A DNA stretch of 64,000 bases, taken from Haematococcus lacustris (lineage: Eukaryota; Chlorophyta; Chlorophyceae; Chlamydomonadales; Haematococcaceae). Location of the stretch: contig JASKMD010000008.1 of assembly GCA_030144725.1 (NCBI GenBank), positions 4,591,056 through 4,655,055 on the forward strand, in the 5' to 3' direction. Numbering within the stretch: the stretch's first letter is position 1; each line of letters starts with the position of its first letter. The notes below the pieces were generated by a model. The model worked only from the letters and a program-made list of their open reading frames with translations. It did not search any database and was not told the DNA's origin. Positions 35,801 through 45,992 of the stretch are shown piece by piece. Made by a program: the position numbers and the translations under genes.

Positions 35801-36157
35801 CTGATTTACCCGTGCAGGTTGCAGGTTCTGAGCACCTGCGGTGTAGCGGCTGACGGTTTGTGGTTGACCGTGCAGTTGGGTTAGGTCGTTGTTGCTGACT
35901 TGGCCCGCACATCATCCTCACGTCCTAGCGGACTTCTGTAGTTTGTAGGCGTAACAGCGCGTCACCACAGGCAGTTCAACGCGGTCGTGGCGAGCTTGCA
36001 CATTCTTGAACTGTTTGCTGCCTCGCCCTTCTTTGGCTGCCCCCGCGTGCTATCGTGCGTCGGTGAGGTGGTAACAATAAGCTCGCTCCTACCTGCACCT
36101 CGACCATGTCCAGGGCACAAACCCTCCCATCCGCTGTGACGGCGTCATCGCAGGCCG

Positions 36158-37425
36158 ATGGAGCCCCGGCACAAAGGGAAGCCACTAAAGCGCAAAGGGC
36201 TCAGCAAGTTTTATAGCTCCAAATCTCAATCCTTCTCGTCCTTGGAGCTAGCATTGGCGACGTGCTTCGGTACTTCTGCAGAAGGTAACTTACATTGCTC
36301 GGCCGCTGCCAGCCAAGCAAAGTTGGGTGCTGACCTGGCTGGTGCTGACCTGGCTGACCCCTGGTCCTCGTGCGAGCTGCCTTTGCTGCATTGACCTGCC
36401 TTGCAGCCTTGGCAAAGCAGCCCTGTGCAATGGATTACCTGCCTGGCAACACGCAGTGTGGGCCATGGCCTCAGAACTCTCTCAGGTCACCACACCACAC
36501 AGCTCACCACCCACACCTGTTGCGTCCACCCCGCCATAGCCACAGCCACTACTCACTCAGTCCCAACCACTGGGAGCTAGGCATCTCAGCCGCTGCTGCT
36601 CGCCATCCAACTTCCCTCAGTTGCAGCCCCTGGGGGCTGGGAGCAGCGGACGGGCTGATGCATGTCGGCCGCCGGTCAGGTTGTGCCAGGAGCACGAGCC
36701 CTGAGCTGAGCACCCTGTCAGAGAACTGCTATGAGGAGGCCGACTGGCTGAGCCACACCACAACTCAGCTGTGTGCAGCCTTGGGCAGCGCGTCACTCAG
36801 CCGCAGTAGGGCCAGTCAGGGGCAGGGTCAGGACAGGGACCAGAGCCCGTGTCTTCACCTCCACCGCACTGGCAGTGCCAACAGCAGGCTCCTCCCCAGC
36901 CCCGACCCCTGCCTCAGCCACGAGGCACAGCAGCAGCACGGCCACAGCTCTTCCACCTCATCCCCCACTTGCCAAACTGCCTCTCAGGGCAACCCTTTAT
37001 GCTCAAAAGGCTTGCTGCCCGAGCAGCTGGCGTGCCTTACCTGCTCCTCCAGCGCATCAAGGCAAAGCGGAGCCAGCAGCTGTGCAGGGCTGGCACACCG
37101 GCACCTGTCAGGTGGACTTTGTGTGGTGCCACACACACAGCAGCAGCAGCAGCAGGCGCAGCAGCAGCAGCAGCGGTTCCAGCACGACCCAAAGCAGGCA
37201 GGCACTGATCAGGCAGCCTGGCACGCCACTGCCCCTGCTGCCCAGTGCCTAGCGAACCCACTGTCCAGCGCACTGGGCTGCAACGACAGCGGGGTGCAGA
37301 GGGGCAGCAGCAGCTGGCCTCCAGGTACTGTGGAGCGGGACAGCCCTTGCTCAGCCACAGGCAGCTGGGCTCGTCCAGGCAGTGGCAGCGGGGAGCAGAT
37401 GGGGTGGCTGGGTGCTGTGCATTGA
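36158..37425 (+). CDS. OXS3-like (OXIDATIVE STRESS 3 family) protein
   Basis: Exon 1 (36158-36284) starts MEPRHKGKPLKRKGLSKFYS and continues SKSQSFSSLELAL. The K-G-L-S-K-F-Y-x-x-K-S-x-S-F-x-x-L motif is the hallmark of the plant OXS3 family, small nuclear chromatin-linked stress-tolerance factors. The donor GAAG|GTAACT joins (phase 1+2) to a CTTGCAG acceptor, and exon 2 opens at 36407 with ALAKQPCAMDYLPGNTQ, in the position where plant members have a D/A-L-A-K-P segment. The exon-2 frame stays open to the stop ending 37425, giving about 381 residues if there is no further intron. The latter half is Ser/Gln/His-rich with a Gln run (37138-37180) and could contain unrecognised introns. Function is inferred from the motif only. 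Confidence 0.55.
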
Positions 37426-38518
37426 CAGGGTGCATGGGGCCGGCACAGGGGGCTGCACTGGGTGAGCTGCAGTGTGGTAGCTAGCAGCACTGTGGGGAGG
37501 GGACCCCTGTGGTGTGTGGGCATATGCCAGTGTTCTGGGTCATGCAGCTGTTAAGGGTGCCCTGATTGGATGTTTCATGGGTGATCACCCTTAGTCTATT
37601 GGCCTGCACTGTGTCTCTGACGCCTGTGGTGGGCTGGGCCAATGCACCTCCCTCAGGGCGCCCCTGCCTGAATCTCAATGGGGTTTGGGGGATGTGCAGT
37701 CACGTCATGGGGAAAACAGGTGCTGGTTTGGGAGGGTATGTGTGTGGGCTTGTGACGGCTTGGCACAACTTTTCAACAAAGTACACGTACATGTCGAGGA
37801 GTGGTGAGAGGTGGGGAGGTGGGCCTGGGAAGCAGGCACTGGAATGTGCAGATTGCTGTTGGCTTGGCGCAGGCACGACAGGATATCTTCCCCAGCAGTG
37901 CACAGCAGAGGGTGAGGCTTTGTGTACATACATGGGTGGGGCGGGCTGGTGCATGGCTGTGGCCCAAACTCACCAGCCTCCACGCACCTTATGCCCCTGG
38001 TATCAAGACGGAGACAGTTAGTATGAGGGAGGGTCAGCTGGATCCACGGCAGGTGGCAGAAGTTTGGGCAGGCACGCAGAAACTTTGGGGAGGCTCTACA
38101 ACTTGTCCATCATATTGCTGCCAATGCGGCGGGCATGAGACTCTGGCTTTGCGTTTGGTACTTGTTGCCCGCTGGGCTTATGAGGGAGGTGCTGCATTGT
38201 GATAATCTGGATGAAACGTGGATGGATGTGTTCCACCTAGGCGTGTGGGTGGCTGGTCAGCTGGCTGTGCAGTCTATTGCGCTTGCTTGACATGGAACAG
38301 ACAGTGTATTTGGTTGTTCAACGTGCATGCTGTGTAACGTACTTGCGTGACTGGCTACATCTCGACAAGGTGTGCAGCCTTGACACCCGGTGCGTCTATG
38401 AAAGTGTCCTTGCTGCTGATGGCTTGCACCACTTTGCTTTTCGGGGGGCCCATGCGGGAGGTTTCCGGACGGCCGCAGGAGGCTCGGGGCTGGCCCAGGG
38501 AAGGAAGGGGGGGGACCC
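37426..38518. other. No gene recognised
   Basis: Mixed sequence. A plus-strand open frame at 37566-38021 (starts MDVSWVITLSLLACTVS) has a hydrophobic start, but it has no recognisable family, no matching splice partners and ordinary base composition, so I do not call it. Confidence 0.4.
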
Positions 38519-38690
38519 GTGCCTATGCCAATGCCGGAAGACCCCGACAATGACATTTGGGACCGCGACTAGGCACTAGAGCCATACCTCACCGAGGCGC
38601 AGCGCATTAGAAAGGCTTCCTGAGAGACCCGCGCTGCCCGCGACAGATACAATACCTACCACAGCCGGAAATGCAAGCTAGGCGGCGGTG
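38519..38690 (+). mobile_element. N-terminal fragment of the Fanzor-like element
   Basis: Reads VPMPMPEDPDNDIWDRD, then EPYLTEAQRIRKAS and ETRAARDRYNTYHSRKCKL, with stops between. This parallels the minus-strand copy at 45.9-45.8 kb (PRPVPEDPDSDIEDRDEALQ, ARAARDRDNTYHARKAKL), so the same mobile protein left two N-terminal copies in opposite orientations about 7 kb apart. Confidence 0.6.
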
Positions 38691-38860
38691 AGCCCCGGAT
38701 GGCTGGCTGGCTGTGCAGCTTGCACTTGCTCTCAATACTCAAGCTTGCACTTGCTCTCAACATATCACTCCAGACGGAATGTTTCAGTCCCCATCATTAC
38801 GCCACATCGCCGCGACCGTGACCGACATGCGCAGCTGTAGGAAAAGAGTGTGTGTCCTTT

Positions 38861-39672
38861 ACGTAGTAGATAATGGTGTCGCGGGTCGTTTTATGCGGTT
38901 TAAAAAGGCGAGGCCGAGGCCCTGGCGCGGGGCAGCTCGAGACCGAAGCCAGCGGTCACGGAGCGTAGCGACGTGACCGCTGGCTGAGGTCGAGAGCTGC
39001 CCCGCGCCAGGGCCGAGACCGAGCCTTTTTCAACTGCCGAAAACGGCCCTGGCGACTCCATTATCTAGTGTAATTGAGTTTTACGTAGGCAAGGCTCTAT
39101 TGGCGCGGCGAAGCCGCGCAATGTCATGCTTCTTGTCCCCTGCGATGGTGCTGGCCGGCTGTTACGTGTTCGTTGGGAGCACTTTTTGTTAATACACCAG
39201 GTCGCTGCAGTTAACGATTCTTAAAACGAGGTCAATTAACGATTACGTAGTAGATAATGGTGTCGCGGGTCGTTTTAGGTGGTTGTAACAGGCGAGGTCG
39301 AGGCGCTGGAGCGTAACAGCTCGAGACCGAAGCCAGCAGCCGCGGAGCGTAGCGACGCGGCTGCTGGCTGAGGTCGAGAGCTGTTACGCTCCAGCGCCGA
39401 GACCGAGCCTTTTTCAACCACCTAAAACGGCCCTGGCGACTCCATTATCTAGTGTAGTTGAGTTTTACGTAGGCGAAGCTCTATTGGCGCGGCGAAGCCG
39501 CGCAATGTGATGCTTCTTGTCACCTGCGATGGTGTTGGCCGGCTGTTACGTGTTCGTTGGGAGCACTTTTTGTTAATACACCAGGTCGCTGCAGTTAACG
39601 ATTCTTAAAACGAGGTCTATTAACGATTACAACTGAGTAAAACTCAATTACAACTGAGTAAAACTCAATTAC
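38861..39672. repeat. Tandem pair of 384-bp units, each with a 201-bp palindrome
   Basis: Unit 1 starts at 38861 and unit 2 at 39245 (period exactly 384). Each contains a hairpin-forming palindrome bounded by TAGATAATGG and CCATTATCTA (38867-39067 and 39251-39451), plus a second short hairpin GCGCGGC-GAA-GCCGCGC (39103-39119; 39487-39503). A 21-bp direct repeat (39631-39651, 39652-39672) follows, inverted relative to GTAATTGAGTTTTAC inside the unit. The GC-poorer flanks stand out from the surroundings. No coding potential was seen. Confidence 0.85.
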
Positions 39673-40129
39673 ACGATGATCATTTCTCGCTCAGGTTGAG
39701 GATTGAGTATCGCAGCACATCAATGTGTAGAGGGCTCGCTTGGTTACACGGAATGCCTGTCCCGAGCTTCATTGCACAACCTAGGCGTGAACCGTTAATA
39801 CGTTAATAGTTACTCGAACAGCCAACAACCTAAACATTCCTGCAGCTCGCCAAAAGATGCTGGGGGGAACAGCGCAAGGGTAAAAGAGCTAAGCAACAAC
39901 AGCCGCTCATTGTGCCTCGCCGGGTGGGTCCCATCCACCACTAGCTCGAGCCTCCTCTCTGCTCTTCCTCGTCATCCAATCTCTGCATCTGATTATTGCC
40001 GTCATAGCACAACTCCATCACAGCCTCGGTTCCGCCCCCATGAGGTCACAAAAAGCCATCACAACAGAATCACCCCCAAGGCCATTGCAAGAGCACAGCC
40101 CCCCACACCTCGCCCAGGGCCGGTGTTGC
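39673..40129. other. No gene recognised
   Basis: Lower-GC spacer between the palindromic repeat and the 3' end of the secreted glycoprotein gene; may include its 3' UTR. Confidence 0.4.
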
Positions 40130-41353
40130 CTATGGCCTCGCTGCTCTAAGGGCCCGGGCCCTGCGCCCGCCCAGGCGGCTGAGTACCCCCCCTATGGCCC
40201 CTGCCCCGTCCTTCACACCCTGGAATACCCCACCAACAGCCTGCCCTGTCCCTGTGGTGATGTCGGCGGCTGTGTTGCCCACGCCCTCCACCACCTGGCC
40301 CACGGCCCCTGTCACTGCCCCTACCCCTGTGGCTACTCCACCCACGGTGGCGTTCACCACGTCCTTCCCCTTTTGCACCCCGGCATTGTAAGACACCTGG
40401 ATGGCTGAGGTGGTGGAGTTGAGCGCTCCAACGGCCAGGTCCCTTCCCTCCACGAAGACTGGGGCAGGGGCAGGGCAGGCAAGCAGGGCAGGGGTGACGG
40501 GCGGACTATGGGAGGTGAGGGGCTTGGGGTGATGGGGCAGGCAAGGGGCAGCCAGGGCAAGGTGGGGCAGGGTGGGGCAGGGTGGGGCAGGTAGAGTTAG
40601 GCAGGGCGGGGCGGGGCGTGCCCTAAACAGGGTTCCTGGGCATCACGTTGGCTCCTTGCTCACCTCCCTCCACTGTGTTCTTGGTGCCATTCACAAAGGA
40701 TTCTATGGAGTCCTTGGCCCCCACAAACACCCCCTGCACCAGCTGGCTGCTGGCGTTGGCAGCATCTTGCACCGCGTTGACAGCGCCCCGCCCCACGCCT
40801 TGCACCACGTTGATGGTGGAGTTGAGGCCACTGGCCACGCCCTCCCCCGCAGAGGCCAGTCCGCCCCCAACAGCTGCCCCGGTGTTGTTCAGCCGGGAAG
40901 CAACAGTGGGCCCTGCATGCCAGCATCACCAGGCTGCAAGGCTGTGCTGGTGAGGGCCTGCCGAGAAAGTCTAAAAATCTGCTGAGAGATTAAATGCCTG
41001 CTGAGGGATTGAAGGCAGGGGCGGTGATGGCAGGAATATGAGAGGTGGAGGGTGTAGGGAGGGTGCAGGGTGTACGAAGCGAGAGGGGTTCCTTGGAAGC
41101 TGGTGAGGGGTGAGAGACTGGCAGCGTCAGGTCACGCCGCGACAGCTGGCATCGCGGTGCGCGCAGCGGGACTAGCAGAGCTTGTCCCGTTGGTCAACAC
41201 GTCAATATGTGAAGTGAATGACGGCATTCCGTGCGTCTAGCTGGACGAAAGCAGGGGCGAGGTTGTGCGATGGGACGCACCTTGCGCGGAGGCCAGGGCG
41301 ACGTGCGCCACCACCAGCGCCAAAGCAGCTACCCGGAGACTGCGCCAGCTCAT
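40130..41353 (-). CDS. Small secreted Gly/Val/Ala-rich glycoprotein with amphipathic repeats
   Basis: Three exons give exactly 217 codons (216 residues). Exon 1, 41281-41353 (73 nt), encodes a signal peptide (MSWRSLRVAALALVVAHVAL, then ASAQ). Exon 2 is 40664-40912 (249 nt) and exon 3 is 40130-40458 (329 nt). Donors are CAAG|GTGCGT and GGAG|GTGAGC, acceptors GCATGCAG and GCCCCAG, and all junctions are phase 1. The mature part has six N-glycosylation sequons (NNT, NST, NAS, NGT, NST, NAT) and repeats of the type GVGAVTGAVGQVVEGVG with 11-residue-like periodicity suggesting amphipathic helices, as in lipid-binding or LEA-type proteins. The C-terminus is Arg-rich (GGRRARALRAARP). No family is recognised; a lipid- or wall-associated extracellular role is only a guess from composition. 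Confidence 0.75.
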
Positions 41354-42427
41354 TGCGATGTGTATCGGGCAAGGTAAGGTCGGCGATATGACCCTGACAG
41401 CCTGCGAGTCTAAAGCGCCGCTGTTCTGAGACTGGAGAGTGTAGGTGTGATCTCCATGATGACGCTGGCTGATGCTTTTGGGACTGGCTTGCTGCAGTGC
41501 TGGCCTCGTCCCAATCGACGCAGTCGTTCCTAAGTTATTCTTCCATCTCGCAACAGAACCATCTCCAAGACCCCCCTGCCTAGGGCGCGATGATAAGTGA
41601 CGCAAATCCCTGGATAGAAGACTCTGCCAGCTATGCGGTGCAACTTGTATCACTATATACTGTGCAGTGTGCTGAGTGCAAGGGCGTCCGAAATCTTGAC
41701 ATTCAGCTCCATGCATTGCTTTGCACAGCTTGGGTATTTAGGTTTGCATAGTTTGGGTATACCGGTACAACTCAAAAGCATGCAATAATCTCAGGCGTTC
41801 CCAACATGGGGTTGGTAATCTTCATGCAACTGCGGCCCATCTACTCCATCATTTGATGTAACGTTTGCTGCGTCTGCTGCAATGCGATATTGCGCGTTTA
41901 ATGTTCGACTGGAATTGCCATCGGAGTCTTTCGATGCGGGCAGCCACATGTGACCCCAGCTATGATCCGCTTTATGTTTTGCACCATTGAACAAACAGCC
42001 TGGCCTCACACATACCATTTGTAGCATACTCATTAACGCGTCCATGACACTATGCAACTCAATCATTGGGTTTGTATGTGACAAGTTATACCGCTTACAA
42101 GGTACACATGCTGGTGGCTACAGGTGCACGAGGAGCCGACTGAGCTTGGCTTACCACTCCGCCACGTGGCCACCACCAACACATCCTAACCCACCACCTC
42201 CCAACCTCGTCTACCCCGCCCAGCTCCCAGTAGCCCCTCCTCCCAGCCTGCCATCAGCCTCCTGCCCCCTAACTCTCCTTCTCCCCGCCTTTTACCTCTC
42301 CCCTACCTCTCCTTCACCCATCTCCCCCCTACCTCTCCTTCACCCATCTCCGTATCCATCACCCCCCATCACCCTGACCACCGAGCCAAGCCCGTAGCCC
42401 CGCTCAGCCACCTCTTGATCCCAAACC
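41354..42427. other. Intergenic, with upstream region of the secreted protein gene
   Basis: Contains one member of a dispersed repeat (41466-41594) shared with 44117-44238, and otherwise no gene I can support. The stretch 42170-42400 is C/T-rich and non-coding in appearance. Confidence 0.4.
41466..41594. repeat. Dispersed repeat copy A
   Basis: About 125 bp alignable with 44117-44238: shared blocks include GCTTTTGGGACTGG, ACGCAGTCGTTCC, TCCATCTCG and CCTGCCTAGGGCGCGA, at roughly 75-80% identity by eye. Same orientation. Confidence 0.7.
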
Positions 42428-43190
42428 ATGAAGAAGAAGAAATTAAGCAAGGCAAAGAGTGCTCATCTCCATGCACTAAACAAGTCGCCAAGGGCTGGCT
42501 ATCTGCATTGCCCTAACAACATCAAGGCTGCAGCTTGTACGGCACAAGCGACAAACCGTGACCTGCAGGCTGAGGTGCAGCGGCTGCAGGATGTGGAGCA
42601 GTCCCTTATGGGCACCGTGGATGGGTTGCAGGGCGACCTAGACGACCTGCAGGCAGCACACCAACGCCTGCAAGATGAGCATACGGCTTTGCAGCAGGTG
42701 GCATCCAGAACAGCAGCTACCAATCACTCCCTACGGGCTGCTCGACGCAGCCTCAAGTGTCAGGTGCATAACTACCGGCACAAACGCCGCCCCCACTCAC
42801 CTTCAAGCAGAGGCAGCAGCTGCTGGTTTTGGAGCAGCACCCCGTCTCAGTGGAGGTGTTGAGGCGGTGTGCAGAGGCTGGCTACGGAAGGCTGGATAGC
42901 CATGGCCGGCCCATGGGCAACATGGCAGAGCAGCTCAGCCCAGCCGGCCTCGCACCCTCACCAACAGACATCTTCATTCCAACTCAAGAGGGCTAGGGCT
43001 GGGGCTGGGGCTGCACCTGGGGCTGGGGCTGGGGCTGGGGCTGCACCTGGGCTGAGCACCCCCTCAGCAGCAGCAACAGCTGGCAGCGGCAAGCACGTCA
43101 CGTAAGCGTGAGGCACCTGCAGCTAATAAGTCGAGGGCAGCAAAGCAAGGTGAGACAACACCACGTACTGCACCTAGCACCTTGTTAAGC
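42428..43190 (+). pseudogene. Degenerate transposon-associated coiled-coil protein
   Basis: Starts MKKKKLSKAKSAHLHALNKS and reads a heptad-rich helix (EVQRLQDVEQSLMGTVDGLQ, GDLDDLQAAHQRLQDEHTAL). The frame then shifts by one at about 42790, in CGCCGCCCCC, to QRQQLLVLEQHPVSVEVLRR, then GYGRLDSHGRPMGNMAEQLS and PTDIFIPTQEG-stop, followed by a (GGGGCT)n tract and KREAPAANKSRAAKQ. The coiled coil suggests a dimerising or nucleic-acid-associated transposon protein. I associate this protein type with repetitive Haematococcus genes, from memory. It is broken by a frameshift and an in-frame stop. Confidence 0.5.
42992..43058. repeat. (GGGGCT)n short tandem repeat
   Basis: About ten GGGGCT units interrupted twice by GCACCT, inside the degenerate coiled-coil gene. 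Confidence 0.85.
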
Positions 43191-43632
43191 GTAGTAGAGC
43201 AGCCGGTAATGCACTTGCGCCAGCAGCAGCTCCAAATGCTAGTAGTGGTATCCAGTCGTCACGACTGCCGTCGTCGCGTCCACATGCCAAAAGCAAATCA
43301 TGTTCCGACTGATGCTGCGCGTTGCAGGTGCCAGCAGCAACGGTGTGGCGAAGCGTGCTAGTGTGGCGCGCCTCGCATGAGGCAAAATCGCATGAATTCA
43401 AATGTCGATCTTTGGGCAGGCACTGAGCACCGCTGAGAGCGAGATAGTTTTTGCTGCGTCGGCCATCTCGTAGTTATGAGTCTCCTCTGTTTAATGCACT
43501 GTTTACATGTATTTTTGACTGAGTGGGTGCGGAGACACGGGCTTCCTATCACAGGGGGGTGGTTTTCAGGTAGTTGGGAACGCCTGAAATAATCATAGGC
43601 AACTTCTGTTGCTTGACTAGTGCCTCAAGAGA

Positions 43633-44098
43633 CTTGTGCTCAGTGATGGGTAATACAAGATACGTGTATCGATACCGATACGTATTTTTGTATGATACAA
43701 GAATACATGTATCGTATAAAAAAATACAAGTGCCGGCCGGCAAGTTGCGTAGATGCCTTCGAAGCAGCTGCCGGCTGCTGCCACAACTAGAGTCCGCGCT
43801 AAAGCCATGCCGCACGGGGCTAAAGCCATCGGCCTGCTCCCGGAGCAGTCGGTCGCATGTGCCGGTTTCACATGCAAGAACATCAGAATTCGGCGACCCT
43901 GACTTTCCACCGTCGCCGTCCTACCCTGCCATCAAGGACAGGCTGCGGGACTGGCTGCGCTGCTCCTAGCCGCTCCTTTCCCGCGTGACATGTAGCCTCT
44001 GTATCGCTGTATTGTATCGATACAAAAAATACACGTTTTTCGTGTATTTTCTTGTATTTCCTGTATCGATACACGTATTACCCATCACTGCTTGTGCT
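43633..44098. mobile_element. hAT-type MITE with 8-bp target-site duplication
   Basis: Element 43641-44090 (450 bp) begins CAGTGATGGGTAATAC and ends GTATTACCCATCACTG, a perfect 16-bp terminal inverted repeat. It is flanked by identical 8-bp copies CTTGTGCT (43633-43640 and 44091-44098). CAGTG termini and 8-bp duplications are standard for the hAT superfamily. Sub-terminal regions carry several GTATCGATAC-like repeats, as is usual for hAT transposase binding. The interior (about 43730-43985) is GC-rich and may derive from a longer parent. It encodes no transposase and is non-autonomous. Confidence 0.9.
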
Positions 44099-44116
44099 CC
44101 AAGTTGGAGTCCAACC

Positions 44117-44238
44117 TCAGCTTTTGGGACTGGGCAGCAAGCAGTGCTGACCTTGTCCCTGTCAACGCAGTCGTTCCCAGATTACTCCTCCATCTCGTAG
44201 CTTAATCATCTCCAAGGCCTACCTGCCTAGGGCGCGAA
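44117..44238. repeat. Dispersed repeat copy B
   Basis: Second member of the repeat at 41466-41594. It lies immediately outside the right target-site duplication of the MITE. Confidence 0.7.
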
Positions 44239-44900
44239 TGTGAATGTTAACAACCTGATGTCTCGTACCTTCACCCTTCGCTCTCTTTAGGTTTTCCACA
44301 ACCTGTCCCAGCCCCCTCGTCCCTCACTAGGGCTTTCCTGTGAGTGGGACCACTAGGGATCACTAGGGACAACAAGGGATCAATAGCGGGACCACTAAAG
44401 ATGGTTTTAAGGTGCTGTAAGTATATCCAATGCATATCCAATCCAATGTATACATCATGCATGAGTGCCTACCACCTACACTATTGCCTGACCCTGAGGC
44501 CTACAGTCTAGAGTTGGCATGAATTGCATGCACTGACTGTGATCCTTCCCCCTCCCCTCCCTCCCCATCCCGCTCCCCGACATCACGGCAGCCTGAGCCG
44601 ACGTACAGCCTGAGCTTCTGGTCGGCCCACTGCGGCACAACCTGTCACTGTAAACCAGCCGCTCTCCCAATACACTTACACAGCCATCATGCCACCCCCA
44701 CCCGACATATGCACCTGCCGTATCCCCGCTCTCCCAACTGCCAAGCTTTCAGGAGCATATCATGCGTGTGGGAGCGGTTCAGGCTGACGGTTATGACCTG
44801 CACAACCCTGGGCAAAGCAGCCGGCCGGCCGGAGTGCTCAGTTCCAGCTGGCCGCCAGAGAGCTGATGGGGGTGAGTTTACCTTGAGCCCGGACATGGTC
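44239..44900. other. No gene recognised
   Basis: Contains a short internally repetitive patch at about 44335-44400 (ACTAGGGATCACTAGGGACA and variants). A minus-strand open stretch at 44690-44925 carries no recognised domain. Confidence 0.4.
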
Positions 44901-45974
44901 CTAGGCACCAAGGCTATGGAAGTCAAGTAGCTCGAGAGGTGGGGGAGGCGTTAGGCTGGGTTTGAGGGAGACCCTAGGCTGCCTGAGACGTTGCATCGGG
45001 AGAGGTCCTCGTATGCTGCATGGTTGAAGCATGGGGATGGCCGTTTCGCATTTCGGATCCTCCACCCAGTCGTCATCCACCCTCTCCCCCTCCTCAAGCC
45101 CCAGCAGGCCCCGTTGCAAAGCCACCTCAGCCTGCATGGCTGGAGTCGGCACCACCCCACCCTGCTCCAGCAGCCAGCTGACGTCCAGGCCGCACACCAT
45201 GCGGCGCACATAGGTGCACTCCCGCTTTGACCAGGCTGGCAGGTGCCCACCACCCACCCCCCAGAATCCAAATCTGCGCCGGTGTTCCTCAGTGCCCACC
45301 AGGACCTTTGCCCCAGCCAGGGACACAGACTTCTTGAGCCTGCCAGCGAAGAGGAGAGTGAGGATGTTGCTGAAAGCTGTCTCCAGCTGCTTGCCGACGT
45401 GGTCCACCATGTTGGTGTCACACAGGTGGCGGGGGATTGCTGCGAGGCGGGCGCGGAGGTCAGGGTGCGCGGCCAGCACGGCAGCCACTGCCGCGTTTGG
45501 CTGAGTGTTTGCGCCGTTTCCGGGCGGGCCGCGGCACAGCTGCAGGAACAGGTTCCTGCAGCTCAGGTCCGGGATGGCTGCCTGGGAGACTGGGATGTCT
45601 GTGTACACGGGCTGGTCGTGCAGGCCCAGCGGGTCAGCTACGCGAATGGTAAACAAGCCGCGCACGAGTAAGCCCAACAGCAGGCTGGCGAGCACCCCAC
45701 GCTCGCTGATGGCCTCCACTCGTGGCTGCACAGCGTCGGCCAGGAAGGCATCCCAAAGCGCTTGCGGGAGGTGGTCGATGAGGTGGGCTAACTTGGCCTT
45801 TCTTGCGTGGTATGTGTTATCCCTATCGCGGGCAGCGCGGGCCTCTCCGGAAACCTTTCTATTTTGCTGCGCCTCGGTGAGGTCCGGCTGTAGTGCCTCG
45901 TCGCGGTCCTCAATGTCACTGTCCGGGTCCTCCGGCACTGGCCTAGGCACGGTTCGTCTTTTCTTCTTAGCCAT
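44901..45974 (-). CDS. N-terminal domain of Fanzor-like transposon protein (truncated)
   Basis: Open frame on the minus strand. The start is chosen at the Met of MAKKKRRTVPRPVPEDPD (45974), which gives a basic nuclear-localisation-like start followed by an acidic stretch; a longer start at 45992 is also possible. It continues with ARAARDRDNTYHARKAKLAH, ALWDAFLADAVQPRVEAISE, LASLLLGLLVRGLF, PDLRARLAAIPRHLCDTNMV, SNILTLLFAGRLKKSVSLAG and GLEEGERVDDDWVEDPKCET, then an unrelated Pro-rich end to the stop at 44901. This matches the expected N-terminal helical region upstream of RuvC-I in the same repeat family. Everything downstream (RuvC) is missing, so it is a 5' fragment that has stayed open for about 290 codons. 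Function is inferred by family context only. Confidence 0.5.
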   Translation of the reverse strand: MAKKKRRTVPRPVPEDPDSDIEDRDEALQPDLTEAQQNRKVSGEARAARDRDNTYHARKAKLAHLIDHLPQALWDAFLADAVQPRVEAISERGVLASLLLGLLVRGLFTIRVADPLGLHDQPVYTDIPVSQAAIPDLSCRNLFLQLCRGPPGNGANTQPNAAVAAVLAAHPDLRARLAAIPRHLCDTNMVDHVGKQLETAFSNILTLLFAGRLKKSVSLAGAKVLVGTEEHRRRFGFWGVGGGHLPAWSKRECTYVRRMVCGLDVSWLLEQGGVVPTPAMQAEVALQRGLLGLEEGERVDDDWVEDPKCETAIPMLQPCSIRGPLPMQRLRQPRVSLKPSLTPPPPLELLDFHSLGA

Positions 45975-45992
45975 AGAAAACAACATCGTCAA

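Noticed and set aside
37566..38021. Possible secreted protein starting MDVSWVITLSLL
   Set aside because: Isolated open frame, no family, no splice context, ordinary spacer composition.
43730..43985. BED zinc-finger piece inside the MITE
   Set aside because: One CxxFTCKN-like string only; too short to call.
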